A DNA stretch of 64,000 nucleotides from the NCBI RefSeq assembly GCF_943193205.1, contig NZ_CALPDD010000009.1, forward strand, positions 1 to 64,000. The letters run 5' to 3'. Numbering within the stretch: position 1 is the first letter of the stretch; each line of letters opens with the position of its first letter. Positions 16,736-25,974 of this stretch are shown here, one piece after another. The notes under the pieces were generated by a model. The model made no database searches. It had not been told where the DNA came from and saw only the letters and a list, made by a program, of their open reading frames with translations. The position numbers were made by a program, and so were the translations under genes. Source of the stretch: Alistipes muris. Its GTDB lineage: Bacteria > Bacteroidota > Bacteroidia > Bacteroidales > Rikenellaceae.

Positions 16736-17791
16736 TTAGTACGTTCCGAAGCGGAACACGATTTTCTGACAATACAATTCGTCGGGCCCGAGCAGCGGCG
16801 ACGGGAATTCGGGCCGGTTCACCGCGTCGGGGAAGTTCTGACACTCGATGGCCACCCCGGCGTAGTCGTCGTAGCGGCCGCCCGACTTGCTTTCGGGAGT
16901 GCTGCCCGCCAGCCAGTTGCCCGTGTAGAGCATGACGCTGGGCTGCGACGAGAGGATTTCGACCTGCCGCCCCGTTTGGGGGTCGCGCAGGCAGCCCACC
17001 TCGCCCAATATGTTGGGGTGCCAGCCGTCGATGGCGAACGGGTGGTCGTAGCCGTGGAAGTCGCGGATATGGTTGAAATCGGCGTCGATGCCGTCGCGCA
17101 GCGGGCGGAATTCGCGGAAATCCTGCGGGGTGCCAGCGACGGCCAGGAGCTGTCCCGTGGGCAGCTGGCGCGCGGTCATTTCCGGCACGCGGCTGCTGTT
17201 GAGCCGCAGTTCGTGGTCGAGCACAGAGCCGCTCGCTTCGCCTGCGAGGTTGAAATAGACGTGGCTCGTGAGGTTCACCGGGGTCGTCCGGCTGGTGCGG
17301 GCCAGGTAGGTGATTTCCAGCGCATGGTCGTCGTCGAAGTCGAAGATGGCTTCGACGTTCAGCTCGCCCGGATAGCCCTGGTCGCCCTCCTCCGAAAGCA
17401 GGTTCATCACCACGCGGTTGGTCTCCACGCGGCTCTCCCATACGCGGTCGGCGAAGCCTTTCTTGCCGCCGTGCAGGTGATTGCCGCGGTCGTTGCGTTC
17501 GAGCGTATGGCTCTCGCCGTCGACGGTCATGCGGCCGTCGGCTATGCGGTTGGCCACGCGCCCCACCGTCTTGCCGCAGAACGGGCTGTCCGCGAAGTAA
17601 CCTTCGGGGTGCTTGTAGCCCAGCACCACGTCGGCCATCCGGCCCTCGCGGTCGGGCACGCTCACCGCCACCACGGTCGCCCCGTAGTTCGTGAGCTTCA
17701 CCTCGGCGCCGCGGGCGCTGCGCATGGTGTAGAGAACGATGGCTTCGCCCTCGGGCGTCATGCCCCACAGGTGCTGTTCGATGTCGGTCAT
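16736..17791 (-). CDS. galM: Aldose 1-epimerase (mutarotase)
   Basis: From the ATG at 17791 the product has 351 residues. It interconverts alpha and beta anomers of aldoses. Family motifs are visible: LTNYGATVVAV, NRIADGRMTVDGE, HGGKKGFADRVW (catalytic-region His), VNLTSHVYFNL (second His), DFNHIRDF and a late FPDAVNRPEFPSP. The start codon overlaps the gltX stop (TGATG), so the two are translationally coupled. The frame stays open upstream inside gltX, but that part is another frame of gltX. Being beside the xylose operon, it may also serve pentose use. Confidence 0.94.
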   Translation of the reverse strand: MTDIEQHLWGMTPEGEAIVLYTMRSARGAEVKLTNYGATVVAVSVPDREGRMADVVLGYKHPEGYFADSPFCGKTVGRVANRIADGRMTVDGESHTLERNDRGNHLHGGKKGFADRVWESRVETNRVVMNLLSEEGDQGYPGELNVEAIFDFDDDHALEITYLARTSRTTPVNLTSHVYFNLAGEASGSVLDHELRLNSSRVPEMTARQLPTGQLLAVAGTPQDFREFRPLRDGIDADFNHIRDFHGYDHPFAIDGWHPNILGEVGCLRDPQTGRQVEILSSQPSVMLYTGNWLAGSTPESKSGGRYDDYAGVAIECQNFPDAVNRPEFPSPLLGPDELYCQKIVFRFGTY

Positions 17792-19326
17792 CAGTCGGCA
17801 GGATGCAGGGTCGTCAGAATGCGGTCGATGCGCCGCAGGCACTCCTCCTTGCCGATGAACGACGTCACGTCGTACATGCCGGGGCCCTTGCCTGCGCCCA
17901 CGAGCGCCAGCCGCAGGGTGTTCATGACCTGCCCCATGCCGTAGCCCTTTTCTTCGATCCACGCATGGACGATGCGTTCGGTGTTTTCCAGCGAGAAGTC
18001 GCCGATGGCGGCCAGCACCTCGCGCAGTTCGCGCAGGATGGCCGGGTTGTCGCCTTTCCAGTATTTGCGGGTCTGCTTTTCTTCGTATTCCGTCGGCGCC
18101 ACGAAGAAGAACGACGTGAGGTCCCACAGGTCGGTGATGAACGTGGCGCGCTCCTTCATGATTCCTGCGGCGCGTCCGGCCAGTTCGTCAGAGACCTCGA
18201 TGCCGTGTTCGCGCAGAATCGGCTGGTAGAGCGCGGCCAGCTCGGCGTCGCTCTTGCGGTGCATGTACTGCGCATTGAACCACTTGGCTTTGTCGGGCTG
18301 GAAACGGGCGCCCGACTTGGAGACGCGTTCGAGCGAGAAGTTCGCAATAAGCTCGTCCATCGTGAACAGCTCCTGCTCGGTACCCGGGTTCCAGCCCAGC
18401 AGGGCCAGCATGTTGATGAACGCTTCGGGGAAATAACCGTCCTCGCGGTAGCCGCGGGCCGTTTCGCCCGTCGCGGGCGACTTCCAGAAGAGCGGGAAGA
18501 CGGGGAACCCCATCTTGTCGCCGTCGCGCTTCGAGAGCTTGCCGCCGCCCGTGGGCTTCAACAGCAGCGGCAGGTGGGCGAACGCGGGCTGCGTGTCGCT
18601 CCAGCCGAACGCCTTATATAAAAGGTAGTGGAGCGGCAGCGAGGGCAGCCATTCTTCGCCGCGGATGACGTGCGAAACCTCCATCAGATGGTCGTCGACG
18701 ATGTTGGCCAGGTGGTAGGTCGGCAGCGCGTCGGCCGATTTGTAGAGCACCTTGTCGTCGAGCGTCGAGGTGTTGACCTCGACATGGCCGCGGATCAGGT
18801 CGTCCATCCGGACGATTTCGTTCTCGGGCATCTTGAAGCGGATGACCCACTGGTCGCCGCGGTCGATGCGGGCCCGGACTTTGTCGGCGGGAAGCGCCAG
18901 CGAAGTGGCGAGTTTTTCGCGCACGGCGTAGTTGTAGGCGAACGCTTCGCCGCGGGCTTCGGCCTCGTGGCGCAGGGCGTCGAGCTCCTCGGCCGAATCG
19001 AACGCGTAGTAGGCCCAGCCTGCCTCGACGAGCTGCAAGGCGTATTTCAGATAGATTTCGCGCCGTTCGCTCTGGCGGTAGGGGGCGTGGGGTCCGCCGA
19101 CACCGACGCCCTCGTCGATTTCGATGCCGCACCACTTGAGCGCGTCCATGATATACTGCTCGGCTCCCGGCACGAAGCGCTGCGAATCGGTGTCTTCGAT
19201 GCGCAGAATCATCGTACCCTTGTGCTGGCGGGCGAAAAGATAGTTGTAGAGCGCCGTGCGGACGCCGCCGATGTGCAGCGGGCCCGTGGGGCTGGGGGCA
19301 AAACGAACTCTTACGGGTTTCTCCAT
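17791..19326 (-). CDS. gltX: Glutamate-tRNA ligase
   Basis: This 511-residue cytosolic enzyme charges tRNA-Glu. Class I signatures are present: [21 protein letters not shown] (HIGH region; the conserved core is PTGPLHIGG) and [11 protein letters not shown] (KMSKS-like). The helical anticodon-binding domain makes up the last 170 residues. It starts 66 bp after the SIMPL-domain gene and overlaps galM by one base. An 18-bp palindrome lies 40 bp upstream of its ATG. Pairing with galM is unusual in function and may simply reflect packing. Confidence 0.97.
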   Translation of the reverse strand: MEKPVRVRFAPSPTGPLHIGGVRTALYNYLFARQHKGTMILRIEDTDSQRFVPGAEQYIMDALKWCGIEIDEGVGVGGPHAPYRQSERREIYLKYALQLVEAGWAYYAFDSAEELDALRHEAEARGEAFAYNYAVREKLATSLALPADKVRARIDRGDQWVIRFKMPENEIVRMDDLIRGHVEVNTSTLDDKVLYKSADALPTYHLANIVDDHLMEVSHVIRGEEWLPSLPLHYLLYKAFGWSDTQPAFAHLPLLLKPTGGGKLSKRDGDKMGFPVFPLFWKSPATGETARGYREDGYFPEAFINMLALLGWNPGTEQELFTMDELIANFSLERVSKSGARFQPDKAKWFNAQYMHRKSDAELAALYQPILREHGIEVSDELAGRAAGIMKERATFITDLWDLTSFFFVAPTEYEEKQTRKYWKGDNPAILRELREVLAAIGDFSLENTERIVHAWIEEKGYGMGQVMNTLRLALVGAGKGPGMYDVTSFIGKEECLRRIDRILTTLHPAD

Positions 19327-19330
19327 TTCA

Positions 19331-19361
19331 AAAGAGGTGAAAGGTGGAAAGTGAAAGGTGG
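19331..19361. repeat. GTGAAAGG-type simple repeat
   Basis: Imperfect repeats of GTGAAAGG in the gap upstream of gltX; a similar block lies at 31501-31529 after panB. Confidence 0.4.
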
Positions 19362-19366
19362 CGGGC

Positions 19367-19384
19367 TGCTAAAACGTTTTAGCT
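19367..19384. promoter_or_regulatory. 18-bp palindrome, copy 3
   Basis: TGCTAAAACGTTTTAGCT matches copy 1 at 17 of 18 positions. It lies 40 bp upstream of the gltX ATG and 8 bp beyond the stop of the SIMPL-domain gene. Confidence 0.5.
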
Positions 19385-19392
19385 TCCGGTTT

Positions 19393-20115
19393 TCACTTGA
19401 TTCTGTATTCGATCCGCATGGTGATGCGGGCTTTCTTGTTGCGCGACGAGGTGTTGAACGAACCTCCGGCCGAGAACTCCTCGTTGGAATTGGCGCCCGT
19501 AATCTGGAACACGCCCATGCGGGCCGAGGCCACGCGGCCGATTCTGGCTCCGGCGTTGTCGGCGATCTTCTCAGCGCGCGTGCGTGCGTCGGCCGACGCG
19601 GTTTCGATGAGGCCCATCTTCACGTCGTCGAGTTTGGTGTAGTAGTAGTCGGGTGCGTAGGCTTCGATGGAGACCCCCTGGGCAATCAGCGACGAAATCT
19701 CGCGCGAAATGGTCTCGACCTTTTCCACCTCTTTGGATTCGACGGTGAAGCGCTGACGCAGCGCATAGCCCGAGAAACGCTGCCCGGCCCAGTTGCCGTT
19801 GGCGTTGTAGACGGGCGAGAACTGCTTGTCGACATTGACGAACTCGAAGACCACGGCTTCGGCGGGCAGGCCTTTCGCGGTGAGGTACTGCTGAACCTTG
19901 GCCTTGCTGGCTTCGATTTCGGCGTAGCCCGCGGCGGCGTTCTGCGCTTCGGCGGTCAGCGTGCCCGACCACACGATCAGGTCGGACGAGAATTCGGTTT
20001 CGCCCAGCCCCGTCACGACGATGGTGTCCTGCGAACGGAACTTGTAGGTGTAGGCGCGGCCCAGCACAAAGGCGCAGGCGAGGGCTGCAACGGCAATGAC
20101 GATGTACTTTTTCAT
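19393..20115 (-). CDS. SIMPL-domain (DUF541) periplasmic protein
   Basis: This 240-residue protein starts with a hydrophobic segment (MKKYIVIAVAALACAFVLG) that is either a signal peptide or an N-terminal anchor. The SIMPL/DUF541 domain follows: IVVTGLGETEFSSDLIVW, then repeated helices with SREISSLIAQGVSIEAYAPDYYYTKLDDVKMGLIE and DARTRAEKIADNAGARIGRV near the end, the family's best-kept stretch. Related proteins (YggE, BP26) form envelope rings and are linked to oxidative stress, but no reaction is known. It lies 21 bp after ychF and is probably cotranscribed with it. Confidence 0.88.
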   Translation of the reverse strand: MKKYIVIAVAALACAFVLGRAYTYKFRSQDTIVVTGLGETEFSSDLIVWSGTLTAEAQNAAAGYAEIEASKAKVQQYLTAKGLPAEAVVFEFVNVDKQFSPVYNANGNWAGQRFSGYALRQRFTVESKEVEKVETISREISSLIAQGVSIEAYAPDYYYTKLDDVKMGLIETASADARTRAEKIADNAGARIGRVASARMGVFQITGANSNEEFSAGGSFNTSSRNKKARITMRIEYRIK

Positions 20116-20136
20116 GACGTTATGTGTTTTTGGTTC

Positions 20137-21237
20137 TTATACGTTGAACAGGAAGTGCATGATGTCGCCGTCCTGCACGATGTATTCCTTGCCCTCGATG
20201 CCGATTTTGCCCGCGTCGCGGCAGGCTTTTTCCGAACCCAGCGACACGTAGTCGGCGTACTTGATGACCTCGGCGCGGATGAACCCCTTCTCGAAATCGG
20301 TATGGATGACGCCCGCCGTCTGAGGAGCCTTCATCCCGCGCGAGTAGGTCCATGCCCGGGTCTCGTCGGCACCGGTGGTGAAGAACGTTTCGAGGCTGAG
20401 CAATTTGTAGGCCGATTTTATCAGACGCGCCACGCCCGATTCCTTGAGCCCGAGGTCTTCGAGGAAAAGCTGCCGCTCCTCGTAGCTCTCCAGCTCGGCG
20501 ATGTCGGCTTCGGTCGCCGCCGCGATAATCAGCATTTCGGCCTTTTCGTCGGCGATGGCCGCACGCACCGCTTCGGTGTGGGCGTTGCCCGTGGCGGCGC
20601 TCTTTTCGTCGACGTTGCAGACATAGAGCACCGGCTTGTCGGTCAGCAGGTTGAGGTCGGCTACCAGCTTGCGGTCCTCCTTGTCGAGCTCGACCGTGCG
20701 GGCCGAAAGGCCCTGTTCGAGCACCGACTTGTATTGCAGCAGGAGTTCGACCTGCCGCTTGGCGTTCTTGTCGCCGCCCGAGGTGGCCTGCTTCTGCGTC
20801 TTGGCGAGCCGGGCTTCGATTGTTTCGAGGTCCTTGAGCTGGAGCTCCGTGTCGATGATTCCCTTGTCGCGCACCGGGTCTATCGAACCGTCGACATGGG
20901 TGATGTTGCCGTTGTCGAAGCAGCGCAGCACGTGGATGATGGCGTGCGTGTTGCGGATGTTGCCCAGGAACTTGTTGCCCAGGCCTTCGCCTTTCGAGGC
21001 GCCTTTGACCAGCCCGGCGATGTCGACGATTTCGATGGTCGTCGGGATCACCCGCTTGGGATTGTCGATTTCGGCCAGCCGGACAAGCCGCTCGTCGGGC
21101 ACCGTGATGACGCCCACGTTGGGCTCGATGGTGCAGAACGGGAAGTTGGCCGCCTGCGCCTTGGCGTTGGACAGGCAGTTGAAAAGGGTCGATTTACCTA
21201 CGTTGGGCAGTCCTACGATGCCGCATTGAAGTGCCAT
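20137..21237 (-). CDS. ychF: Redox-regulated ATPase YchF (OLA1 family)
   Basis: The start is set at the ATG at 21237, which begins MALQCGIVGLPNVGKSTLFN with the P-loop GLPNVGKS; the upstream open frame would cross the promoter. The 366-residue product has switch-region FPFCTIEPNVG, DIAGLVKGASKGEGLGN, a coiled-coil insertion, NVDEKSA in place of the usual NKxD motif (as expected for the ATP-preferring YchF family) and the C-terminal TGS domain (FFTTGADETRAWTY, GDIMHFLFNV). It is a ribosome-associated ATPase involved in translation control and oxidative stress. Confidence 0.96.
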   Translation of the reverse strand: MALQCGIVGLPNVGKSTLFNCLSNAKAQAANFPFCTIEPNVGVITVPDERLVRLAEIDNPKRVIPTTIEIVDIAGLVKGASKGEGLGNKFLGNIRNTHAIIHVLRCFDNGNITHVDGSIDPVRDKGIIDTELQLKDLETIEARLAKTQKQATSGGDKNAKRQVELLLQYKSVLEQGLSARTVELDKEDRKLVADLNLLTDKPVLYVCNVDEKSAATGNAHTEAVRAAIADEKAEMLIIAAATEADIAELESYEERQLFLEDLGLKESGVARLIKSAYKLLSLETFFTTGADETRAWTYSRGMKAPQTAGVIHTDFEKGFIRAEVIKYADYVSLGSEKACRDAGKIGIEGKEYIVQDGDIMHFLFNV

Positions 21238-21263
21238 GCGATTGTTGTTTGCGTTTTGAAGTG

Positions 21264-21271
21264 CAAAGATA
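21264..21271 (-). promoter_or_regulatory. -7 promoter motif for ychF
   Basis: TATCTTTG on the minus strand, preceded by TTATTCG, 26 bp upstream of the ychF ATG. A GAAGATACTCC block lies 48 bp further upstream (21320-21330), as also seen for the TPR gene. Confidence 0.7.
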
Positions 21272-21450
21272 CGAATAAGCCGAATACAAAACCAAACTTG
21301 TTTGGATTTTGTTGAGGCGGGAGTATCTTCGGCGGAGCCAAAATACGGATTTTTCCGGCGTGCGGTCGTCTTTGCGGACAAAATTCGGGGCGTGCGGCCG
21401 CCCGGGCCGAAATAATCGGTTCATTCCTTGATTCAAAACGCATTATTGCC

Positions 21451-21458
21451 TATCTTTG
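21451..21458 (+). promoter_or_regulatory. -7 promoter motif for the Pro/Glu-rich gene
   Basis: TATCTTTG matches the consensus exactly and lies 65 bp upstream of the ATG at 21524. Confidence 0.6.
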
Positions 21459-21523
21459 CACGGGGTTTGTCTTCGCCGCAAAGGCGGCGCGGCGGCCCGC
21501 CTGCGAAGCAAAACAGAAGTACG

Positions 21524-22951
21524 ATGAATCTGAAAGAGATAAGGAACGAACTGCGGAAACTTTCGGCCTTGGCCGAGGGGTGGTCTTCGCTGCAGGAGAT
21601 TGCTCCCGTGGAGCGGGACATGGCGCTCGAAAAGCTGCGCGACCTCTACGAGGCGCTGCGTTTCAGCCTGGTACCCCGTTCGGTCGTCGGCAGGGTGCTG
21701 CCCCAGCGGGCGGCCTCCGAAGCGCCGCACCGCGCATCGCGGGTCGTGGCTCCGGGCGTGAGGGTCGCTCCTTACGACGAGGAGGATTCCGAGTTCGAGA
21801 TGGTCGATCTGAGCGAGGTTCTTTCGCTCGGAGAAGAGGAACCCGAAGTTTCTGCGCGGGAGGAAGCGGTGTACGCGGCGGAAAGTGCGGCACGTCGCGT
21901 CCCTGCGCCCGAAGAAGAACCCGAAGACGCATACGAGGAGGGGCCCGAAATCATCGAGTTCGAGCCCGAACCCGAGCATTCCCGGCCTGCCCGCCGCCCC
22001 GTTCGGCGGCCCGTTCGCCAGCCGGAACCCGAACCGTTTTCCGAGGAGTTCCCCGCAGAAGCGGAGCCTGCTCCGGAACCTTTCGTGGAGCCTTTTGTGG
22101 AACCGGAGGAGCCGATACGGCGGCATGCCGCCGCGGCCGAAGAACCGATTCCGCATCCGCACGCCGGGCAATCGCATGCCGGACAGCCGCCTGTTGCAGA
22201 GCCTGCCGCCCGGCCGACAGCCGCCGGGCAGCCGCAATACTCCCAGCCCTCGCAGCCCGAACCCGTTGCGGCCCAGCCTGTACAACCTTCCGAGCCCGAA
22301 TCCGAACCTGCGCCTACGCTGTTCGGGGACGAAGACGAGGCCACCCTGCGCCATCGCCACAAGCAGCGTGTCATCCGGGCGCTCTATGATTCGACGCCTG
22401 CCGCATCCTCCGCAACTCCGCAGCCGGAACTGAAAGCAACGCCGAAACCGGCTGCCGAGCCGATTGCACCCGTCGAGGAACCGGCGGCTCCCGAACCCGA
22501 ACCGATTGTTCCTGCCGAAGAATCGGAATCGCTGCAAGCCGGGCCCGAAACCGAAATCGTGCTGCTCGACGCTCTGACCGAGGAGCCGGTCAAGGCGCAC
22601 CGCGCCGATGCCGAAGCGCCGGAGGAATCCGCGCCGCAGGTTCTGGGCGAGGTCATCAACCACGACGTACAGACCCTGGCCGATACGATTGCGCCGCTCG
22701 GAAACGGCTCCGGCCGCTTTGCCGCGCCCATTTCGGACCTGCGGCAGGCCATCGGCATCAACGACAAGTTCCTGATGATCCGCGACCTGTTCGGCGGCGA
22801 CGGGGCTCTTTTCGACAGCACTATCGAAGCGCTCAACGCGCAGGAGACCCTCGACGACTGCATGATTTACATAGCCGAGCATTTCGCGTGGAACTCCGAA
22901 TCCGACAGCGCGGCGCTCATCATGGAGCTGCTCGAACGCAAATTCGCTTAG
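21524..22951 (+). CDS. Pro/Glu-rich protein with conserved-looking ends, unknown function
   Basis: This 475-residue protein has three parts. Residues 1-50 are a helical segment (MNLKEIRNELRKLSALAEGW). About residues 75-390 are a low-complexity, Pro-, Glu- and Ala-rich linker with short repeats such as EPEP and EEP. The last 75 residues look folded (ISDLRQAIGINDKFLMIRDLFGGDGALFDSTIEALN). No signal peptide or membrane segment is visible, so it is probably cytosolic. The ATG at 21524 begins the helical segment; the longer frame upstream would cross the promoter. It ends 4 bp before rsmI. I do not recognise a function; a scaffold or adaptor role would fit the disordered middle. Confidence 0.7.
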   Translation: MNLKEIRNELRKLSALAEGWSSLQEIAPVERDMALEKLRDLYEALRFSLVPRSVVGRVLPQRAASEAPHRASRVVAPGVRVAPYDEEDSEFEMVDLSEVLSLGEEEPEVSAREEAVYAAESAARRVPAPEEEPEDAYEEGPEIIEFEPEPEHSRPARRPVRRPVRQPEPEPFSEEFPAEAEPAPEPFVEPFVEPEEPIRRHAAAAEEPIPHPHAGQSHAGQPPVAEPAARPTAAGQPQYSQPSQPEPVAAQPVQPSEPESEPAPTLFGDEDEATLRHRHKQRVIRALYDSTPAASSATPQPELKATPKPAAEPIAPVEEPAAPEPEPIVPAEESESLQAGPETEIVLLDALTEEPVKAHRADAEAPEESAPQVLGEVINHDVQTLADTIAPLGNGSGRFAAPISDLRQAIGINDKFLMIRDLFGGDGALFDSTIEALNAQETLDDCMIYIAEHFAWNSESDSAALIMELLERKFA

Positions 22952-22955
22952 CTCC

Positions 22956-23657
22956 ATGGCCAAACTCTATATCGTTCCCACGCCGATAGGCAATCTGGAC
23001 GACATTACGCTGCGGGCCGTCGGGGTACTGCGCGAGGTGGATTTCGTGCTGGCCGAGGATACGCGGACCACGTCGTTTCTGCTTCGTCACCTCGGCATCG
23101 AGAAGAAGCTCCATTCGCATCATAAGTTCAACGAACACGCCACCGTGCGGATGGTTGCCGAGAGCATCGCCGCCGGACGCAGTGCCGCTTTGGTCTCCGA
23201 CGCCGGGACGCCCGGTATCTCCGACCCCGGGTTTCTGCTCGTGCGGACCTGCGTCGAGCAGGGCATCGAGGTCGAGACGCTTCCGGGCGCCACGGCCGCC
23301 ATTCCGGCCTTGATTCAGAGCGGGTTTCCCTGCGACCGTTTCTGCTTCGAGGGATTCCTGCCTCAGAAAAAGGGGCGGACCAAGCACTTGCAGGCGCTCG
23401 CCGACGAGGAGCGGACGATGATATTCTACGAATCGCCCTACCGCGTGGTCAAGTGCCTGGAGCAGCTGGCCGAGGTCTTCGGGCCGGAGCGGAGGGTGTC
23501 GGTTTCGCGCGAGCTGACCAAGAAGTTCGAGCAGACCGTGCGCGGCAGCGTGGCCGAGGTGCTGGCCCATTTCCGGGCCAACGAACCCAAGGGCGAGTTC
23601 GTCATCGTGCTCGCCGGACGCCCCAAGCCCGGACGCCGGGAAGAGGCGGAGGATTGA
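22956..23657 (+). CDS. rsmI: 16S rRNA (cytidine-1402-2'-O)-methyltransferase
   Basis: This 233-residue tetrapyrrole-methylase-fold enzyme methylates the ribose of C1402 in 16S rRNA using S-adenosylmethionine. It has the RsmI hallmarks YIVPTPIGNLDDITLRAV at the N-terminus, AEDTRTTSFLLRHLGI, SDAGTPGISDPG near residue 82, LPGATAAIPALIQSG and FYESPYRV. Length is near that of single-domain homologues. It starts 4 bp after the Pro/Glu-rich gene and is followed after 16 bp by the DUF389 gene, so these genes probably form one unit. Confidence 0.96.
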   Translation: MAKLYIVPTPIGNLDDITLRAVGVLREVDFVLAEDTRTTSFLLRHLGIEKKLHSHHKFNEHATVRMVAESIAAGRSAALVSDAGTPGISDPGFLLVRTCVEQGIEVETLPGATAAIPALIQSGFPCDRFCFEGFLPQKKGRTKHLQALADEERTMIFYESPYRVVKCLEQLAEVFGPERRVSVSRELTKKFEQTVRGSVAEVLAHFRANEPKGEFVIVLAGRPKPGRREEAED

Positions 23658-23673
23658 TCTGACTTTTTGTAAA

Positions 23674-25059
23674 ATGGCATATACGAACAACAACGATACG
23701 CACGCCCGGCGGCCTTTCGTCGCCGAGCAGTTCCGGGTCTGGGGCAAGTTCCTGCGCGACCGTTTCAGTCTCGACGAGGACAAGGCCCAGCGCGACGAGG
23801 TGGTGGCCGCCATCGCCAAGGGGGTCGAGTTCCGCGGCGTCAATCTGTGGGTGCTGATTTTCGCCACGATGATAGCCTCGCTGGGGCTCAATATCAATTC
23901 GGCCGCCGTCATCATCGGCGCCATGCTCGTCTCGCCCATCATGGGTCCCATCATGGGAGCCGGGCTGGCCTTGGGCATCAACGACTTCGAGCTGCTCAAG
24001 AAGTCGCTGCGCAACTTGTCGCTGATGTTCATCGTGGCCATCGTCACCTCGACCCTCTATTTCCTTGTTTCGCCCCTGTCGGCCAACAGCAGCGAGCTGC
24101 TGGCCCGGACCACGCCCTCGATTTACGACGTGCTGATAGCGCTGTTCGGCGGCCTGGCCGGGATGGTCGCCCAGACGCGGCAGGACCGCACTTCGACGGT
24201 TATTCCTGGTGTGGCCATTGCCACGGCGCTTATCCCGCCCCTTTGTACCGCAGGATTCGGCATCGCCACCGGGCAGTCGCGGTTTTTCTTCGGCGCGTTC
24301 TATCTTTTCTTTATCAATTCGGTCTTCATCGCGATGGCGACCTACCTGGTCGTCCGCTTCCTCAAATACCAGAAGAAGGCTTTCCTCGACCCCGTGCGCG
24401 AGCGGAACGTCAAGCGCTCGATGCTCGTCATTTCGCTTGTCACGTTCGTGCCCAGCGTCGTCATCGGCGTGCAGATGGTGCGGGTGTCGGTCTTCGAGGC
24501 GATGGCCGACAAGTATGTCGAGCGGGTCTTCGCCTTCCCTCACACGCGGGTCATCGAGGCCAACATGGAGTATGCCCGTCGCGGCGAACCGTCGCGCATC
24601 GAGCTGCTGCTGGTGGGCGAGCCGCTCGGCGACGAAGTCATCGACAACGCCCGGGCCCAGCTGCCGGGCTACGGGCTCGACAAAACCGAACTGATTGTCC
24701 GGCAGGCTTCTTCGGCCGACAGGGTCGATGTGGCGTCGCTCCAACAAAGCTATTCGGAACTGCTCGACGAGAAGAACCGCCGTATCGAACGGATGAACGC
24801 CCTGCTGGACCGCTACAAGGTTACCAACGTCGAAGTGGAGGACATCTCGCGCGAAGCGGGGGCCATGATGCGCAACATAGGCACCATATCGCTCACCAAG
24901 GGCATCACGTTCGATGTCGACGGCACCCCGCGCGACACGTCGGTGGTCTGCGTGGTCCGGCCCGCCGACCCGGCCGACACCATCGACCGTCAGACCCTCT
25001 CGTGCTGGCTGCGCATCCGCACCAAGGTCGATAACCTCAAACTCTTCGTCGAACCCTGA
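23674..25059 (+). CDS. DUF389 (TIGR00341-type) membrane protein
   Basis: This 461-residue inner-membrane protein has a cytosolic N-terminal 60 residues, then a DUF389 core of six or more hydrophobic helices, including MIASLGLNINSAAVIIGAML and VSPIMGPIMGAGLALG, the best-kept family signature. After residue 270 comes a long soluble C-terminal domain with a predicted helical stretch (QQSYSELLDEKNRRIERMNALL). The family is conserved in Bacteroidota but no transport substrate is established. It sits between rsmI and a lipid acyltransferase gene with short gaps. Confidence 0.85.
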   Translation: MAYTNNNDTHARRPFVAEQFRVWGKFLRDRFSLDEDKAQRDEVVAAIAKGVEFRGVNLWVLIFATMIASLGLNINSAAVIIGAMLVSPIMGPIMGAGLALGINDFELLKKSLRNLSLMFIVAIVTSTLYFLVSPLSANSSELLARTTPSIYDVLIALFGGLAGMVAQTRQDRTSTVIPGVAIATALIPPLCTAGFGIATGQSRFFFGAFYLFFINSVFIAMATYLVVRFLKYQKKAFLDPVRERNVKRSMLVISLVTFVPSVVIGVQMVRVSVFEAMADKYVERVFAFPHTRVIEANMEYARRGEPSRIELLLVGEPLGDEVIDNARAQLPGYGLDKTELIVRQASSADRVDVASLQQSYSELLDEKNRRIERMNALLDRYKVTNVEVEDISREAGAMMRNIGTISLTKGITFDVDGTPRDTSVVCVVRPADPADTIDRQTLSCWLRIRTKVDNLKLFVEP

Positions 25060-25067
25060 GCCGCGCC

Positions 25068-25973
25068 ATGGAAACACCGAAGCTGAATCTGTTCCAGCGG
25101 CTGTGGCTGGAAATCCTGTGGGGCGGAATGCGGCTCTTCGCCATGCTGCCCTATTGGTTCAAGTACTACGTCGTCGAGAACCTGTTTTTCTGCCTACTCT
25201 ACTACGTGCTGCGCTACCGCCGCCAGGTCGTGTGGGACAACCTGCGCAATTCGTTCCCGGAGAAGTCCGAGCGTGAACTCTGGATTATCCGTCGCCGGTT
25301 CTACCGCACGCTGGCCGAGATATTCGTCGACACGGTCGACCTGGCCCACAAGAGCACGGCGCGGGCCCGCGAAATGCTGGTCATAGCAGACTGCGAGGAG
25401 CAGGCACGGCGGGTACACGGCCACGACTGGATTGCCATGCTGGCTCACTTCGGGTGCTGGGAATATTGTTCGTATTGGGGCCTTTTCGAGCCCTCGCAGA
25501 TGGTCGTGGCGGTCTATCATCCGCTGCGCAGCCCGGTGATGGAATGTCTCTATCAGCGCCTGCGCAACTCGTCGTATGCCACTACCGTGGCGATGCACGA
25601 CTGCGTGCGGTTCTACCTGCGTCATCGCGCGACGGGCATCGAGGGCAAGAACATGGTGCTCGGGCTGATTGCCGACCAGAATCCGCCGCGGCGCCCCAAC
25701 AGCCATTGGTTCCGCTTCCTCAATCAGGATACGATTTTCTTCGACGGCGGCGAAAAGCTGGCCCGGAGGTTTCGGCTTCCGGTCTATTTCGTCCGGATGG
25801 ACCGGTTGCAGCGGGGCCGTTACCGGATGTCGTTCGAGCTGCTTTACGACGGTGCGGAGGAGGTGGCCGAAAACGAAATCACCGAACGCTATGTCCGGGC
25901 TCTGGAGCAGATGATCCGCGAACGGCCCGAACTTTGGATGTGGTCGCACCGCCGCTGGAAGCACAAGCGCTGA
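25068..25973 (+). CDS. Lysophospholipid/lipid A acyltransferase (LpxL/HtrB family)
   Basis: This 301-residue protein has one N-terminal hydrophobic stretch (ENLFFCLLYYVLRYRRQ) that anchors it to the inner membrane. The catalytic HX4E motif appears as AHFGCWE near residue 126, and the later conserved block GLIADQNPPRRPNSHWFRFLNQ corresponds to the second acyltransferase motif of this family. It probably adds a secondary acyl chain to lipid A or an aminolipid; substrate choice cannot be read here. It is followed by a glycosyltransferase gene after 1 bp, as is common in Bacteroidota envelope operons. Confidence 0.9.
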   Translation: METPKLNLFQRLWLEILWGGMRLFAMLPYWFKYYVVENLFFCLLYYVLRYRRQVVWDNLRNSFPEKSERELWIIRRRFYRTLAEIFVDTVDLAHKSTARAREMLVIADCEEQARRVHGHDWIAMLAHFGCWEYCSYWGLFEPSQMVVAVYHPLRSPVMECLYQRLRNSSYATTVAMHDCVRFYLRHRATGIEGKNMVLGLIADQNPPRRPNSHWFRFLNQDTIFFDGGEKLARRFRLPVYFVRMDRLQRGRYRMSFELLYDGAEEVAENEITERYVRALEQMIRERPELWMWSHRRWKHKR

Positions 25974-25974
25974 A

